Source of the DNA: Bin5 sp034422415
GTDB lineage: Bacteria; Chloroflexota; Anaerolineae; Caldilineales; Caldilineaceae
Assembly (NCBI GenBank): GCA_965202955.1
Contig: OZ241871.1
Coordinates: forward strand, 4,464,001-4,528,000
Length of the DNA stretch: 64,000 nt
Direction: 5' to 3'
Made by a program: the position numbers and the translations under genes. Every line of letters begins with the position of its first letter. Position 1 is the stretch's first letter. The notes under the pieces are model-generated. The model did not search any database, had not been told where the DNA came from, and worked only from the letters and a program-made list of their open reading frames with translations. Shown here piece by piece: positions 9,239 through 17,416 of this stretch.

Positions 9239-10120
9239 CTATGCGCCACCGGCATCGAGGTGGTCGGTATTTTCGGTGCGCTCCTGCGCGTAGTCCCGCG
9301 CCTCCTCGAAGCTGTCGAAGTCCTCGGTGATGAAGTCGATGATCCGCTCCGCCAGCGTAACCGGGGACTCGATCATCGGGCTGTGGCCGACGCCTCGGAG
9401 GATCTCCAGGTTTGCCGCGCCGGGAATCGACAGCAGCGAACGCGTTGCGGTCTCCTTGTCGACGATGACGTCCTCGCTGCCCTGTACAAGGAGCGTCGGC
9501 AAGGTGAGTCGCCTGGCCTCGTCCTGCCGATTCCAGCGTGTCAGGGCCTCGGCGACGGCGGTGAATGCAACAGGCGCCATTGCGGCCGCGTCGTTCACGA
9601 TCAGTTCGAAGAACTGGTCGAACTCCGTCTGTGTCATGGTCGGGGGCGGGGCTGACGGCATGAGCGCGGCCAACGCCCGCTGCAGGAGGGGCCGGTCTTC
9701 ACGCATCTGCGCAAGGATCTGCAACCCTTCGAGAGGCGTGAAAGCGCCTTCGACCGGCACGCTGTCGATAAGAATCAGGCTGTGCAGCCTATCCCTATGA
9801 CGCAAGGCGAACTCAATTGCAATGGCTCCGCCGCTGCCATGTCCGACCAGATCGAACTCTGTCAGGGCAAGCGCTTCGACGAATTCGGCGACATCGGCTG
9901 CCTGCTCCTCGATCTCGTAACCACTTTCCGAGTGACTGCTCTGTCCGCACCCGCGGAGATCGGGCGCGATCGCAAGTATCGAGTCCGGCAAAATGGCGCA
10001 GAAAGGCTGCCACCAGCGGCTTGACGCGTGCGAGCCGTGCAGCATGAGCAGGGGAACGCCGTCAGCATCGCCAGATTGGCGAAAATGAAAGTTCAGGCGT
10101 TGCGTCAAAACTGTCGGCAT
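9239..10120 (-). CDS. Alpha/beta hydrolase fold protein with altered nucleophile elbow
   Basis: 293 residues. The alpha/beta-hydrolase core is clear: oxyanion strand MLHGSHASSRWW, DLRGCGQSSHSE, cap region, and a C-terminal GVGHSPMIESP carrying the catalytic His. The nucleophile elbow, normally G-H-S-x-G-G, reads GHGSGG. The usual Ser position is Gly and a Ser sits one residue later. Either the Ser is displaced or the protein is a non-catalytic member. Substrate unknown. Its neighbours are the hypothetical gene at 10163 upstream and the methyltransferase downstream. Confidence 0.85.
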   Translation of the reverse strand: MPTVLTQRLNFHFRQSGDADGVPLLMLHGSHASSRWWQPFCAILPDSILAIAPDLRGCGQSSHSESGYEIEEQAADVAEFVEALALTEFDLVGHGSGGAIAIEFALRHRDRLHSLILIDSVPVEGAFTPLEGLQILAQMREDRPLLQRALAALMPSAPPPTMTQTEFDQFFELIVNDAAAMAPVAFTAVAEALTRWNRQDEARRLTLPTLLVQGSEDVIVDKETATRSLLSIPGAANLEILRGVGHSPMIESPVTLAERIIDFITEDFDSFEEARDYAQERTENTDHLDAGGA

Positions 10121-10162
10121 TGGCAGAGTTTTCGCATAGTCATTAATAACAACTCCTCCCTC

Positions 10163-10591
10163 TCATCCACGCCGCATCATTTCGCGACCGGCTTCGTCCT
10201 CTTCGGGAATGAAAATCAGCAGCAAGGCGGCGGCACCCATTTCAGCCTGAGAACCTTCCACGCGGCCAACCTCCGCCTCCTCAAAGATCAGGCCGCCGCG
10301 CATGACGGTACCATCGGATTCGAGCCAGCCCAGGTCTCCGCCCTCAAGCAGTCCATGGCTGCGAACTTGCCCGTCTGAAGTGACTGTACCCAACTCTTTT
10401 TCGGCAAAACGAGTCTCACGCAGCACGCGCCAGCCGTTCTGGTCGCGTTCGCAGCGCCCGATGCGGAGACCCTCCTCCCAGCGCAGCCGGAAGATCTCTT
10501 CGCCCGCTACGTAGCCGACAGCGTGCTCTCCGCCGCCGCGAAAGCGGTATATCGTCGTGCGATCGCAGGTCGATTGGATGGAGGCGTCCAT
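10163..10591 (-). CDS. Hypothetical protein, 142 residues
   Basis: No family recognised. The protein is rich in Gly/Glu/Arg with alternating short strands (TTIYRFRGGGEHAVGYVAGEEIFRL, GTVTSDGQVRSHGLLEGGDLGWLESDGTVM), suggesting a small beta-rich fold. The hydrophobic segment AAALLLIFIPEED near the C-terminus is too short to be sure of a membrane helix. It has an ATG start and lies in the minus-strand run between the broken oxidoreductase and the alpha/beta hydrolase (42-nt gap). Real-gene status rests on length, context and lack of a better frame. Confidence 0.6.
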   Translation of the reverse strand: MDASIQSTCDRTTIYRFRGGGEHAVGYVAGEEIFRLRWEEGLRIGRCERDQNGWRVLRETRFAEKELGTVTSDGQVRSHGLLEGGDLGWLESDGTVMRGGLIFEEAEVGRVEGSQAEMGAAALLLIFIPEEDEAGREMMRRG

Positions 10592-10696
10592 GATCGGATT
10601 CTAACACTTTGCGGGGTAGCCACCAACGAGTCGGCACGCTCCAGAGCAGGTGGACTCCGGTCTGGCAACAGGGGAAAGGGACGGTCTGCTGGACTC

Positions 10697-12213
10697 TCAG
10701 CGCAATAAGAAGGAGCGACGACAGCTCAGGCCGTGCAGGAGTACGGTCGTCGCGTTTCGGCCGGCCGCGCCCATGATTCCGCCGCCGGGGTGTGTGCTGG
10801 CACCAGTAAGAAAGAGCCTTTTGATTGGCGCTCGATAGCTGCTTATAGTCAGCGCAGGCTGCAAGGCGAACATTTGACTGACCGACATCTCAAGGTGCAT
10901 TACGTTGCCGCGCAGGAGCCCCAGCTCTCGCTCAAGCCAGAGCGGTGTCTGTGTCAGTCTTGCGATCTCGGCGCCGGTTACATTGGGTGCATACTCGGCC
11001 AACTTGGCGAGCATCCGGTCGGCCTCGCGCTCGCCGATCTCGTCCCAGCCGTCGCCCGGCGCCGGGGCATAGGGATAGTACTGGCCCCATAGAAAGAGAA
11101 CGTGTTTGCCGGGCGGGGACAGCATCGGATCGACGGCGGAGAAGGTCATTGCGATCAGGGCCGGGTCGACGGCCGGCCGGAGGCAAAGTCGGAGTAAGCG
11201 CGATCGAGATAGTCGAGGTCCGGGCAGATGAACTGCAAGGCGCGATGTTCGGGGCGGGGATCTTCGGCCTCGGATTCCCTGCCTTTCACATAGTAGTCGG
11301 GAAGTTCGTTCATCGCGAAGCGGACCATCTTGCCGAATCCATTCCCAGCTCTTGCTCAACGCGCCAGCAGCGTGCACGATCGCAGGGCATTTGCTCCCAG
11401 CAATGCCAGCGTCGTATGGATGTGTGCACCCGATACGACCGCCCGTCCCCTCTCCACGAGTATATGAGAGACGGGTGCTTCGGTGATGATTGTGCCGCGA
11501 TTCGACTCGACCGAGCGCGCCAGCGCCTGTGTCAACATGCCGGAGCCGCCGAGGGGTCGCCGGATGCCTGATTGGTGATGCATGGGATGCCACAGAGCGA
11601 ACGGCCCGCCCAACCTCGCGGTCGCCGGCGGGCCGGACTGCGCCGCCATCCAACCGATGACGGCCTGCAGTTGCGACGAGACGAAGGTCTTTCGCAGAAG
11701 CCCTCCGTAGCCGCCGAGTATGTCTTGGAGGCGACGGCGCAGGTCGCGCCGCACACTGCTCTCGATCCCCAGCGTGCGCACAAGATTCAATGGGGACGGC
11801 GCTTGCAGGAACGAGTCGATCATCGCCTGGGCAAAGGGGCGCCAGTCCTCGATGAAGCGGGAGTAGATTTCGGCGTCCTGCGGCGAGATCGCGGCGATGC
11901 TCCGGCAGGTGCGATCGACATCCTTCCACACAAACAGGCGGCTGCCATCGGGAAAGGGAGCGAAGAAGATCGGGGCGATGTCGATATATTTCAGACCGTG
12001 GCGTTCCAACTCCAACTCGCGCACGATCGGTGTGTTGTGAACAAGAATGTGTGCGCTGCCGCCGAGGTCGAACCGGTAGCCGGGGAACGTCTGCTCGGTG
12101 ACGACGGGGCGGCGTTCCAAGATACCGACGCGATAGCCGGCGCGCGCCAGGTAGGCTGCGCAGACGAGGGCATTGTGGCCTGCACCGACGAACAGGACAT
12201 CGAAGTCGGACAT
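10697..12213 (-). pseudogene. NAD(P)/FAD-dependent oxidoreductase (phytoene desaturase/CrtI-like), broken by a stop and a frameshift
   Basis: The N-terminus has the FAD-binding motif DVLFVGAGHNALVCAAYLARAGYRVGILERR (shown in two overlapping pieces: VGAGHNALVCAAYLA and ILERRPVV). The frame meets TGA at 11356-11358 (codon 286), yet recognisable sequence continues in the same frame (GNGFGKMVRFAMNELPDYY). A second stop follows at 11155-11157 because one base appears lost in a C run near 11161-11165. The restored frame reads PALIAMTFSAVDPMLSPPG and continues to the FAD-binding C-terminus GASTHPGGGIMGAAGRNA, which is hallmark CrtI-like. Intact length would be about 505 residues. Start ATG 12213 lies 2 nt after the menA stop, so the genes are coupled. 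It may be a pseudogene or carry sequence errors. Confidence 0.85.
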
Positions 12214-12215
12214 GC

Positions 12216-13145
12216 TCAGAGCATCAGGCCGAGCGACAGCAGCAAGCTGTAACGGAGCGAGAGCTGGGCCGTTCCCGCCAACAGTGGATTGAGCGCCGTT
12301 CCGGTTGCGCTGTAGATGGAGATGGCCCTCTTTGCCGCCATCGGCAGACTGAGGAGGGGAAGCAGAACCGCCGGCCCGCGTTCGAAACCGAGCCAGATAA
12401 GGATGGGCGCGGCATAGGCGAAGACCAGCAGGATGACGAATTGGAGCCGTGTATTGTGGGCGCCGATCATGACGGCCAGTGTGCGCTTGCCGGCTTTGGC
12501 GTCGGTGCCGATGTCGCGCAGATTGTTGACCACCAGAATCGCGGTGATCAAGGCGCCGACCGGCGCCGCAACGACCAGGACCTCGGTCGAGAGCATGCCC
12601 GTCTGAACAAAGTAGGTCCCGGTGACGGCTACCAGGCCGAAGAAAATGAAGACGAACAGGTCTCCCAAGCCGTGATAGCCGAACGGGAAGGGTCCGCCAG
12701 TGTACAGTACAGCCGCCAGCAGTGAGGCCGCGCCGACGGCAAGAATCGGCCATCCGCCTATCATTACCAGGTAGGCGCCGACCAGCGCGGTCAGCGCGGC
12801 GACGGTAGCCATTCCCCAACGCATGGCCCGGGGCGAAAGCAGTCCTGCTGCCACTGCTCGAGTCGGGCCCAGGCGCTCGGCCGTATCGGCCCCTTTGGCA
12901 AAGTCGAAATAGTCGTTGGCGAAGTTGGAGAGGACCTGCAGAAGGAGTGCGCCGGTGGCGGCGGCCATAGCGGGCAGCGGGGCGAATTGACCGTACGACC
13001 AGGCCAGCGTTGTTCCCACCAGCACGGGTGAAATCGCGGCGGGGAGCGTCTTCGGGCGTAATGCCAGCAGCCAAGCGGATAGCCGGCTGACTGATGCCCG
13101 CCGGGGTTGAGCCTCTCGATCGTGACTGTATTGGTGGTCGCTCAC
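12216..13145 (-). CDS. menA: 1,4-dihydroxy-2-naphthoate polyprenyltransferase (UbiA family)
   Basis: 309 residues, integral membrane. UbiA-family enzymes attach a polyprenyl chain to an aromatic ring; the MenA type makes demethylmenaquinone. The aspartate-rich prenyl-diphosphate motif is NDYFDFAKGAD (about residues 76-86), and the N-terminus WLLALRPKTLPAAISPVLVGT is MenA-like. About eight hydrophobic helices are visible. The second loop (NNLRDIGTDAKAGKRTLAVMIG) carries the second Asp-rich motif of the family. The gene overlaps no other gene but is nearly contiguous with the oxidoreductase downstream (2-nt gap). Confidence 0.9.
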   Translation of the reverse strand: MSDHQYSHDREAQPRRASVSRLSAWLLALRPKTLPAAISPVLVGTTLAWSYGQFAPLPAMAAATGALLLQVLSNFANDYFDFAKGADTAERLGPTRAVAAGLLSPRAMRWGMATVAALTALVGAYLVMIGGWPILAVGAASLLAAVLYTGGPFPFGYHGLGDLFVFIFFGLVAVTGTYFVQTGMLSTEVLVVAAPVGALITAILVVNNLRDIGTDAKAGKRTLAVMIGAHNTRLQFVILLVFAYAAPILIWLGFERGPAVLLPLLSLPMAAKRAISIYSATGTALNPLLAGTAQLSLRYSLLLSLGLML

Positions 13146-13190
13146 GGACAGTTCCCGCGACTGCGTTTGGCTGCCCTTAGCGTCGAAACG

Positions 13191-13712
13191 CTAGGCTTGC
13201 CTGGCCTGCTTCAGCGAGCGCGCAATTCGCAGCCCGAGCCAGAAGATGCCCGCCAAGACGAATACGGAGGCGTACTCGATGATCGGTATGCGGATGACTT
13301 CGTTCAGTCTGACCCATCCCAGCTGTCCATAGACCAGCAACGCCAGCGCAACGAAACTGCCCAGAATGACCAGGCGGCTGCGCAGCGACAGGCCCAGACC
13401 ATACATCTGCGTGATGACCAGGATTCCAGCAAAGCCAAAGAAGAACATCGGCCAAAGACCATTGCCTTGCATCACGGCTACCAGCATCCCGTGCACAAGC
13501 ACCAGCAGCTCCAGCGTGAACGTCCACCAACGGTTGCTGTGGATGCGGGTATAGAAAAGGCTGCCCTGCAACAACAGCAGAAACATGTAATAGAAGCCGA
13601 TCAGGTGTCCCGACGTCGACACCATCGGATGGAACCAGAACGTGTAGATGATCACCCAGGCAAAAAAGTAGCCGTGGTATGTGCGGGCAAATCGAACGAC
13701 CTCCATAGTCAT
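13191..13712 (-). CDS. Hypothetical multi-pass membrane protein
   Basis: 173 residues with about five hydrophobic helices (for example FFAWVIIYTFWFHPMV, FYYMFLLLLQGSLFY, FTLELLVLVHGMLVAVM, SVFVLAGIFWLGLRIA). It has no recognised motif and no signal peptide beyond the first helix. It sits between the YfcH-type epimerase (24 nt upstream) and menA (45 nt downstream), in a run of same-strand genes, so it is probably co-transcribed. Function unknown. Confidence 0.7.
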   Translation of the reverse strand: MTMEVVRFARTYHGYFFAWVIIYTFWFHPMVSTSGHLIGFYYMFLLLLQGSLFYTRIHSNRWWTFTLELLVLVHGMLVAVMQGNGLWPMFFFGFAGILVITQMYGLGLSLRSRLVILGSFVALALLVYGQLGWVRLNEVIRIPIIEYASVFVLAGIFWLGLRIARSLKQARQA

Positions 13713-13736
13713 AATAATCTACACAAACCACACATC

Positions 13737-14645
13737 CTAACTCAAATCCTTCAATGCTCCTCCTGCATCCGTATATGCGTATTCGAATCCAGCCTCTTGC
13801 AGACGAGCCGGAACGGCGCGTTGACCGTCCAACAGCACGGTCGACATCTCACCGAAAATCGCCTTTAGCGCAAAGGAAGGAGTCGGCACGATCGCCGGTC
13901 TGCGCATGGCTCGACCCAGGAGCCGTACAAAATCCCTGTTTTTGAGTGGGTCTGGCGCGGTCAGATTATAGGGTCCGGATGCGGTCTCCGATGACAGCAG
14001 AAACCGGATAGCGGCCACCTCGTCATCGATGTGAATCCAGGGAAAGTACTGCTTACCGCTACCCAGCGGCCCGCCAGCAAACAGACGAAAAGGAAGTGCC
14101 ATTCGCGGAAACGCTCCACCTTCGGCGCTCAAGACGACCCCTGTACGGATGACCGGACGCCGGACCCCCATCTCTTCCACGCCCACCGTTGAAGCTTCCC
14201 ATTCAACACATACTTCCGCCAGAAAGTCGCTCCCGGCGGCTGCCTCTTCCGTCAGGATTTCATCCGCGCATGGTCCGTAATAGCCGACCGCCGACGACTG
14301 AATCACCACGTCGGGCTTGGCATCGGCTTCTGCGACCGCTGCAACAAGAGCTTGACCGGCTTCGACGCGGCTGTCCCTGATCCGCCGTTTGCGGGCGGCG
14401 GTCCAGCGGCCATCTGCGATGCCTTCCCCTGCCAGATTGACGATGGCGTCCACCTCTTCTACCAGCGGGCCCCACCCCTCTGTTGATCTTCCGTCCCACA
14501 TCTCCAACCGAACGCCGCTGACGGCACGTTCCCCCGCCTGTTCCGGAGCCCTGGTCAATATGATCACTTCATTGCCATTGTCGCGCAGGCTCTTGACGAG
14601 CGCCGTTCCGATCAGGCCTGTCCCCCCTGCTATTAAGATACGCAT
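13737..14645 (-). CDS. TIGR01777-type (YfcH) SDR epimerase family protein
   Basis: 302 residues. Rossmann motif at the extreme N-terminus (MRILIAGGTGLIGTALVKSL), followed by VDAIVNLAGEGIADGRWTAARK, which is characteristic of the YfcH/SDR39U1 group, and the conserved QSSAVGYYG segment carrying the SDR Tyr region. The C-terminal domain (DUF1731-like) is present: TPSFALKAIFGEMSTVLLDGQ. The reaction is unassigned; members are called nucleoside-diphosphate-sugar epimerases. It lies 16 nt downstream of glgP on the same strand. Confidence 0.9.
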   Translation of the reverse strand: MRILIAGGTGLIGTALVKSLRDNGNEVIILTRAPEQAGERAVSGVRLEMWDGRSTEGWGPLVEEVDAIVNLAGEGIADGRWTAARKRRIRDSRVEAGQALVAAVAEADAKPDVVIQSSAVGYYGPCADEILTEEAAAGSDFLAEVCVEWEASTVGVEEMGVRRPVIRTGVVLSAEGGAFPRMALPFRLFAGGPLGSGKQYFPWIHIDDEVAAIRFLLSSETASGPYNLTAPDPLKNRDFVRLLGRAMRRPAIVPTPSFALKAIFGEMSTVLLDGQRAVPARLQEAGFEYAYTDAGGALKDLS

Positions 14646-14661
14646 CCCGCCTCCTTGCGTG

Positions 14662-17247
14662 CTACGCCCAAGCGCTCAGCCCCATTTCCAACGGGTGGAC
14701 GAGCGCTGCATGCCGGGGCCGCACCCGGACGCCGAAACTGTACTTCCCCGTGCCGTCGGGAACGAACGTGCCCCTTGCCGAAACGGTTGTCGCGCCCTGG
14801 TAGTCCACCTCTGCCTCGCCATGTACCTGCATGGGTATCGTTGTCGACTCGAGCGGGACGCCATCCTCCCCGCCCCTGCTTACCACAATCTCTACCGTTA
14901 GGTCGTCGACCGAGAGCCGCCCCGGCCGAACATGCGCTTCAAACCCAATATGGTCCCCAATCTCAGCCTGCGAAGGCGGGCCCCCTTCGATCGAAACGCC
15001 CACGAACGGCCACGCCTCCCGCACTGACCTCTTCCAATGCGCGACCTGCCGCGCCAGCTGGTTTTCGTCCTGCCTGTACGACCTGCCGCTTTCCATGGCC
15101 GGAACATAGTAAAGGGATGTATATTCCGCCAGCATCCGCCGCATGCTGAATCGCGGCCCGCAGCTCGCAATGGCTCGCCGCATGCGCGTCAGCCATGCCG
15201 ATCGCCGGGTGGCTGAACGAGGCCCGGATGGCACCACCGAGTCATAGTACTCCGGCACGATCTCGTCCTCCAGAATACTGTACAAGCTGTGCGCGTCCGC
15301 TGCGTTCTGAGTCTCATCATCCTTGTAATCCCGCTCCTCGCCGATGGCCCACCCGTTCATTCCCTGGTAGCCTTCCCGCCACCAGCCATCGAGAATACTG
15401 AAATTCGGCGCGCCGTTGATCGCCGCCTTCTGGCCGCTCGTCCCGCTCGCCTCGTAGGGCCGGCGCGGCGTATTCAACCATACGTCGACGCCGCTGACTA
15501 GGTGCCTGGCAACATTCATGTCATAGTTCTCGATGAACGCGATTCTTCCGAAGAACTCGGGCTCCTGGCTCAGCCTGTATATCTGCTCAATCAGCCCCTT
15601 GCCCATTTCGTCCGCCGGGTGAGCCTTCCCGGCAAAGACGATCTGCACGGGCCGCTCCGGGTCATTCAGGAGCCGCTTGAGCCGCTCAGTATCGTGAAAT
15701 ACGAGCGTCGCGCGCTTATATGTGGCGAATCTGCGCGCAAAACCGATCGTTAGCGCATTCGGATCAAAGGCTTCCTCCACCTGCGTCAGCTTCCAGTGGC
15801 CCTCCCCGTGACGCAAGAATTGACGCTTCAACCGCGTCCGAAGAAAGTCTACCAATTTGGCCTTACAGGTATTGTGGACTGCGAGCAACTGGTCGTCCGG
15901 CACGCCGTCTATCGCCCCCCAGACGGCCGGATCGTCCCTTCTGTCCAGCCATCCTGAGGGGTAATAGCGGCCATAGAGAGCCCGCAATTCCGGCGCCAGC
16001 CACGACTCGGTATGCACGCCGTTCGTAATATGCCCGATCGGTATCTGGTCCTCGGGCGTGCCCGGCCACAAGTCCTGCCACATCTGCCTCGAGACCTCTC
16101 CGTGCAGCTCGCTCACACCGTTATGGTACCCGCTCAAACGAAACGCAAGCACCGTCATGCTGAATTCCGCGCCCCAGTCGTGGTCATGACGGGCCAGCCC
16201 GAGGAATCTCTCCCGGTCAATGCCCATCTGACCCCAGTACTGCCAGAAAAACTTATCAACCAGTTCAAAAGTGAAGGCGTCGTGCCCTGCCGGCACCGGC
16301 GTATGCGTCGTGAAGACGTTGCCCGCCCGCACGACTTCTACGGCCGTCTCGAACTCTACGCCCATCTGCACCATCTCACGCACACGCTCCAGGCCCAAAA
16401 AGGCGCTGTGCCCTTCATTCATGTGCCAGACGGTCGGCTCATACCCCAGCGCCCGCAACGTACGCACGCCCGCGATTCCCAGCACATACTCCTGGCTGAT
16501 TCTCATCTCATGATCGCCGCCGTACAGCCGGGCGCTCAATTCCCGGTCTTGCGGCGCATTCTCCTCAACGTCGGTATCCATCAGAAAGAGCGGGACGCGG
16601 CCAACCTGGATCTTCCAGACTTTCGCGTAGACCGTGCGGCCCGGCAGATCCACATGAACTACAACAGGTGTGCCGTCCGCGGCCACCGCTTGCGTCGCCG
16701 GCATTTCGGCAAAGTCGATCTTCTCGTAAATCGCCTCCTGCCGACCGGACGCGTTGATCTGCTGCGTGAAGTAGCCTTGAGGATACAAGAAACCGACGCC
16801 CACAAAAGGAAGGCCCATGTCACTTGCCTCTTTGCAGTGGTCGCCGCTCAGTATCCCCAATCCGCCGCTGTAGATTGGAAGCGCCTCGTGCAGCCCGAAC
16901 TCGGCGCTGAAATAGGCGATCAACTCCTCCGGCTTGTCGGGATAGTTCCGTCTGTACCAAGTGTCAGCGTCATCCGACATATAGGCGTCGAACCTCTGCA
17001 GGACCGCTTCGTAGCGCTGCATGTAGCTGTGATTCTGCGCCGCGTCGCGCAGGTTGGACAGTGATACGCCGCGCAGGAAGCGAATCGGATTCTCGTTTAC
17101 AATTTCCCACAGATCCGGGTCGATCGACTCATAGAGGTCTTGGGCGTCAGGGTTCCAAACCCACCACAGATTGAAAGCCAGTTCCTGTAGCCGGGCGATC
17201 GGAGTCGGCAGATGGGGTAGTACCGAGATTGTCCCCAATATGTTCAC
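14662..17247 (-). CDS. glgP: Alpha-glucan phosphorylase (GT35, short archaeal/bacterial type)
   Basis: 861 residues. It releases glucose 1-phosphate from glycogen or maltodextrin with pyridoxal phosphate. The N-terminus has the DUF3417-type segment (LQELAFNLWWVWNPDAQDLYESID). GT35 hallmarks are YSGGLGILSGDH, VWHMNEGHSAFLGLER, FTTHTPVPAGHD and the PLP-lysine region GTSGQKAAINGAPN. A ~130-residue tail after the catalytic core (from about residue 735) contains beta-rich sequence. Same-strand genes follow closely, so it may head an operon. The divergent gap to the membrane protein gene at 17417 is 169 nt and shows no clear promoter. Confidence 0.93.
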   Translation of the reverse strand: MNILGTISVLPHLPTPIARLQELAFNLWWVWNPDAQDLYESIDPDLWEIVNENPIRFLRGVSLSNLRDAAQNHSYMQRYEAVLQRFDAYMSDDADTWYRRNYPDKPEELIAYFSAEFGLHEALPIYSGGLGILSGDHCKEASDMGLPFVGVGFLYPQGYFTQQINASGRQEAIYEKIDFAEMPATQAVAADGTPVVVHVDLPGRTVYAKVWKIQVGRVPLFLMDTDVEENAPQDRELSARLYGGDHEMRISQEYVLGIAGVRTLRALGYEPTVWHMNEGHSAFLGLERVREMVQMGVEFETAVEVVRAGNVFTTHTPVPAGHDAFTFELVDKFFWQYWGQMGIDRERFLGLARHDHDWGAEFSMTVLAFRLSGYHNGVSELHGEVSRQMWQDLWPGTPEDQIPIGHITNGVHTESWLAPELRALYGRYYPSGWLDRRDDPAVWGAIDGVPDDQLLAVHNTCKAKLVDFLRTRLKRQFLRHGEGHWKLTQVEEAFDPNALTIGFARRFATYKRATLVFHDTERLKRLLNDPERPVQIVFAGKAHPADEMGKGLIEQIYRLSQEPEFFGRIAFIENYDMNVARHLVSGVDVWLNTPRRPYEASGTSGQKAAINGAPNFSILDGWWREGYQGMNGWAIGEERDYKDDETQNAADAHSLYSILEDEIVPEYYDSVVPSGPRSATRRSAWLTRMRRAIASCGPRFSMRRMLAEYTSLYYVPAMESGRSYRQDENQLARQVAHWKRSVREAWPFVGVSIEGGPPSQAEIGDHIGFEAHVRPGRLSVDDLTVEIVVSRGGEDGVPLESTTIPMQVHGEAEVDYQGATTVSARGTFVPDGTGKYSFGVRVRPRHAALVHPLEMGLSAWA

Positions 17248-17416
17248 GGCTTTGCGCTCCTCGTCTTTAGCTTCGGACGGCCATCACGTCCGTGAAATAC
17301 GTACTTTTAACTGCCGGATTCGGCCGGCCCGCCGCCCTTCCCTCACACATTATTCTGCCCCTCCCCATTTTCTCAGTAACTTGCCTTGCATTCTTGGACT
17401 CCGTATACTTCTCCAA

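Noticed and set aside
16012..17064. Plus-strand open frame opposite glgP
   Set aside because: Shadow of a strongly supported gene; no start signal or motif.
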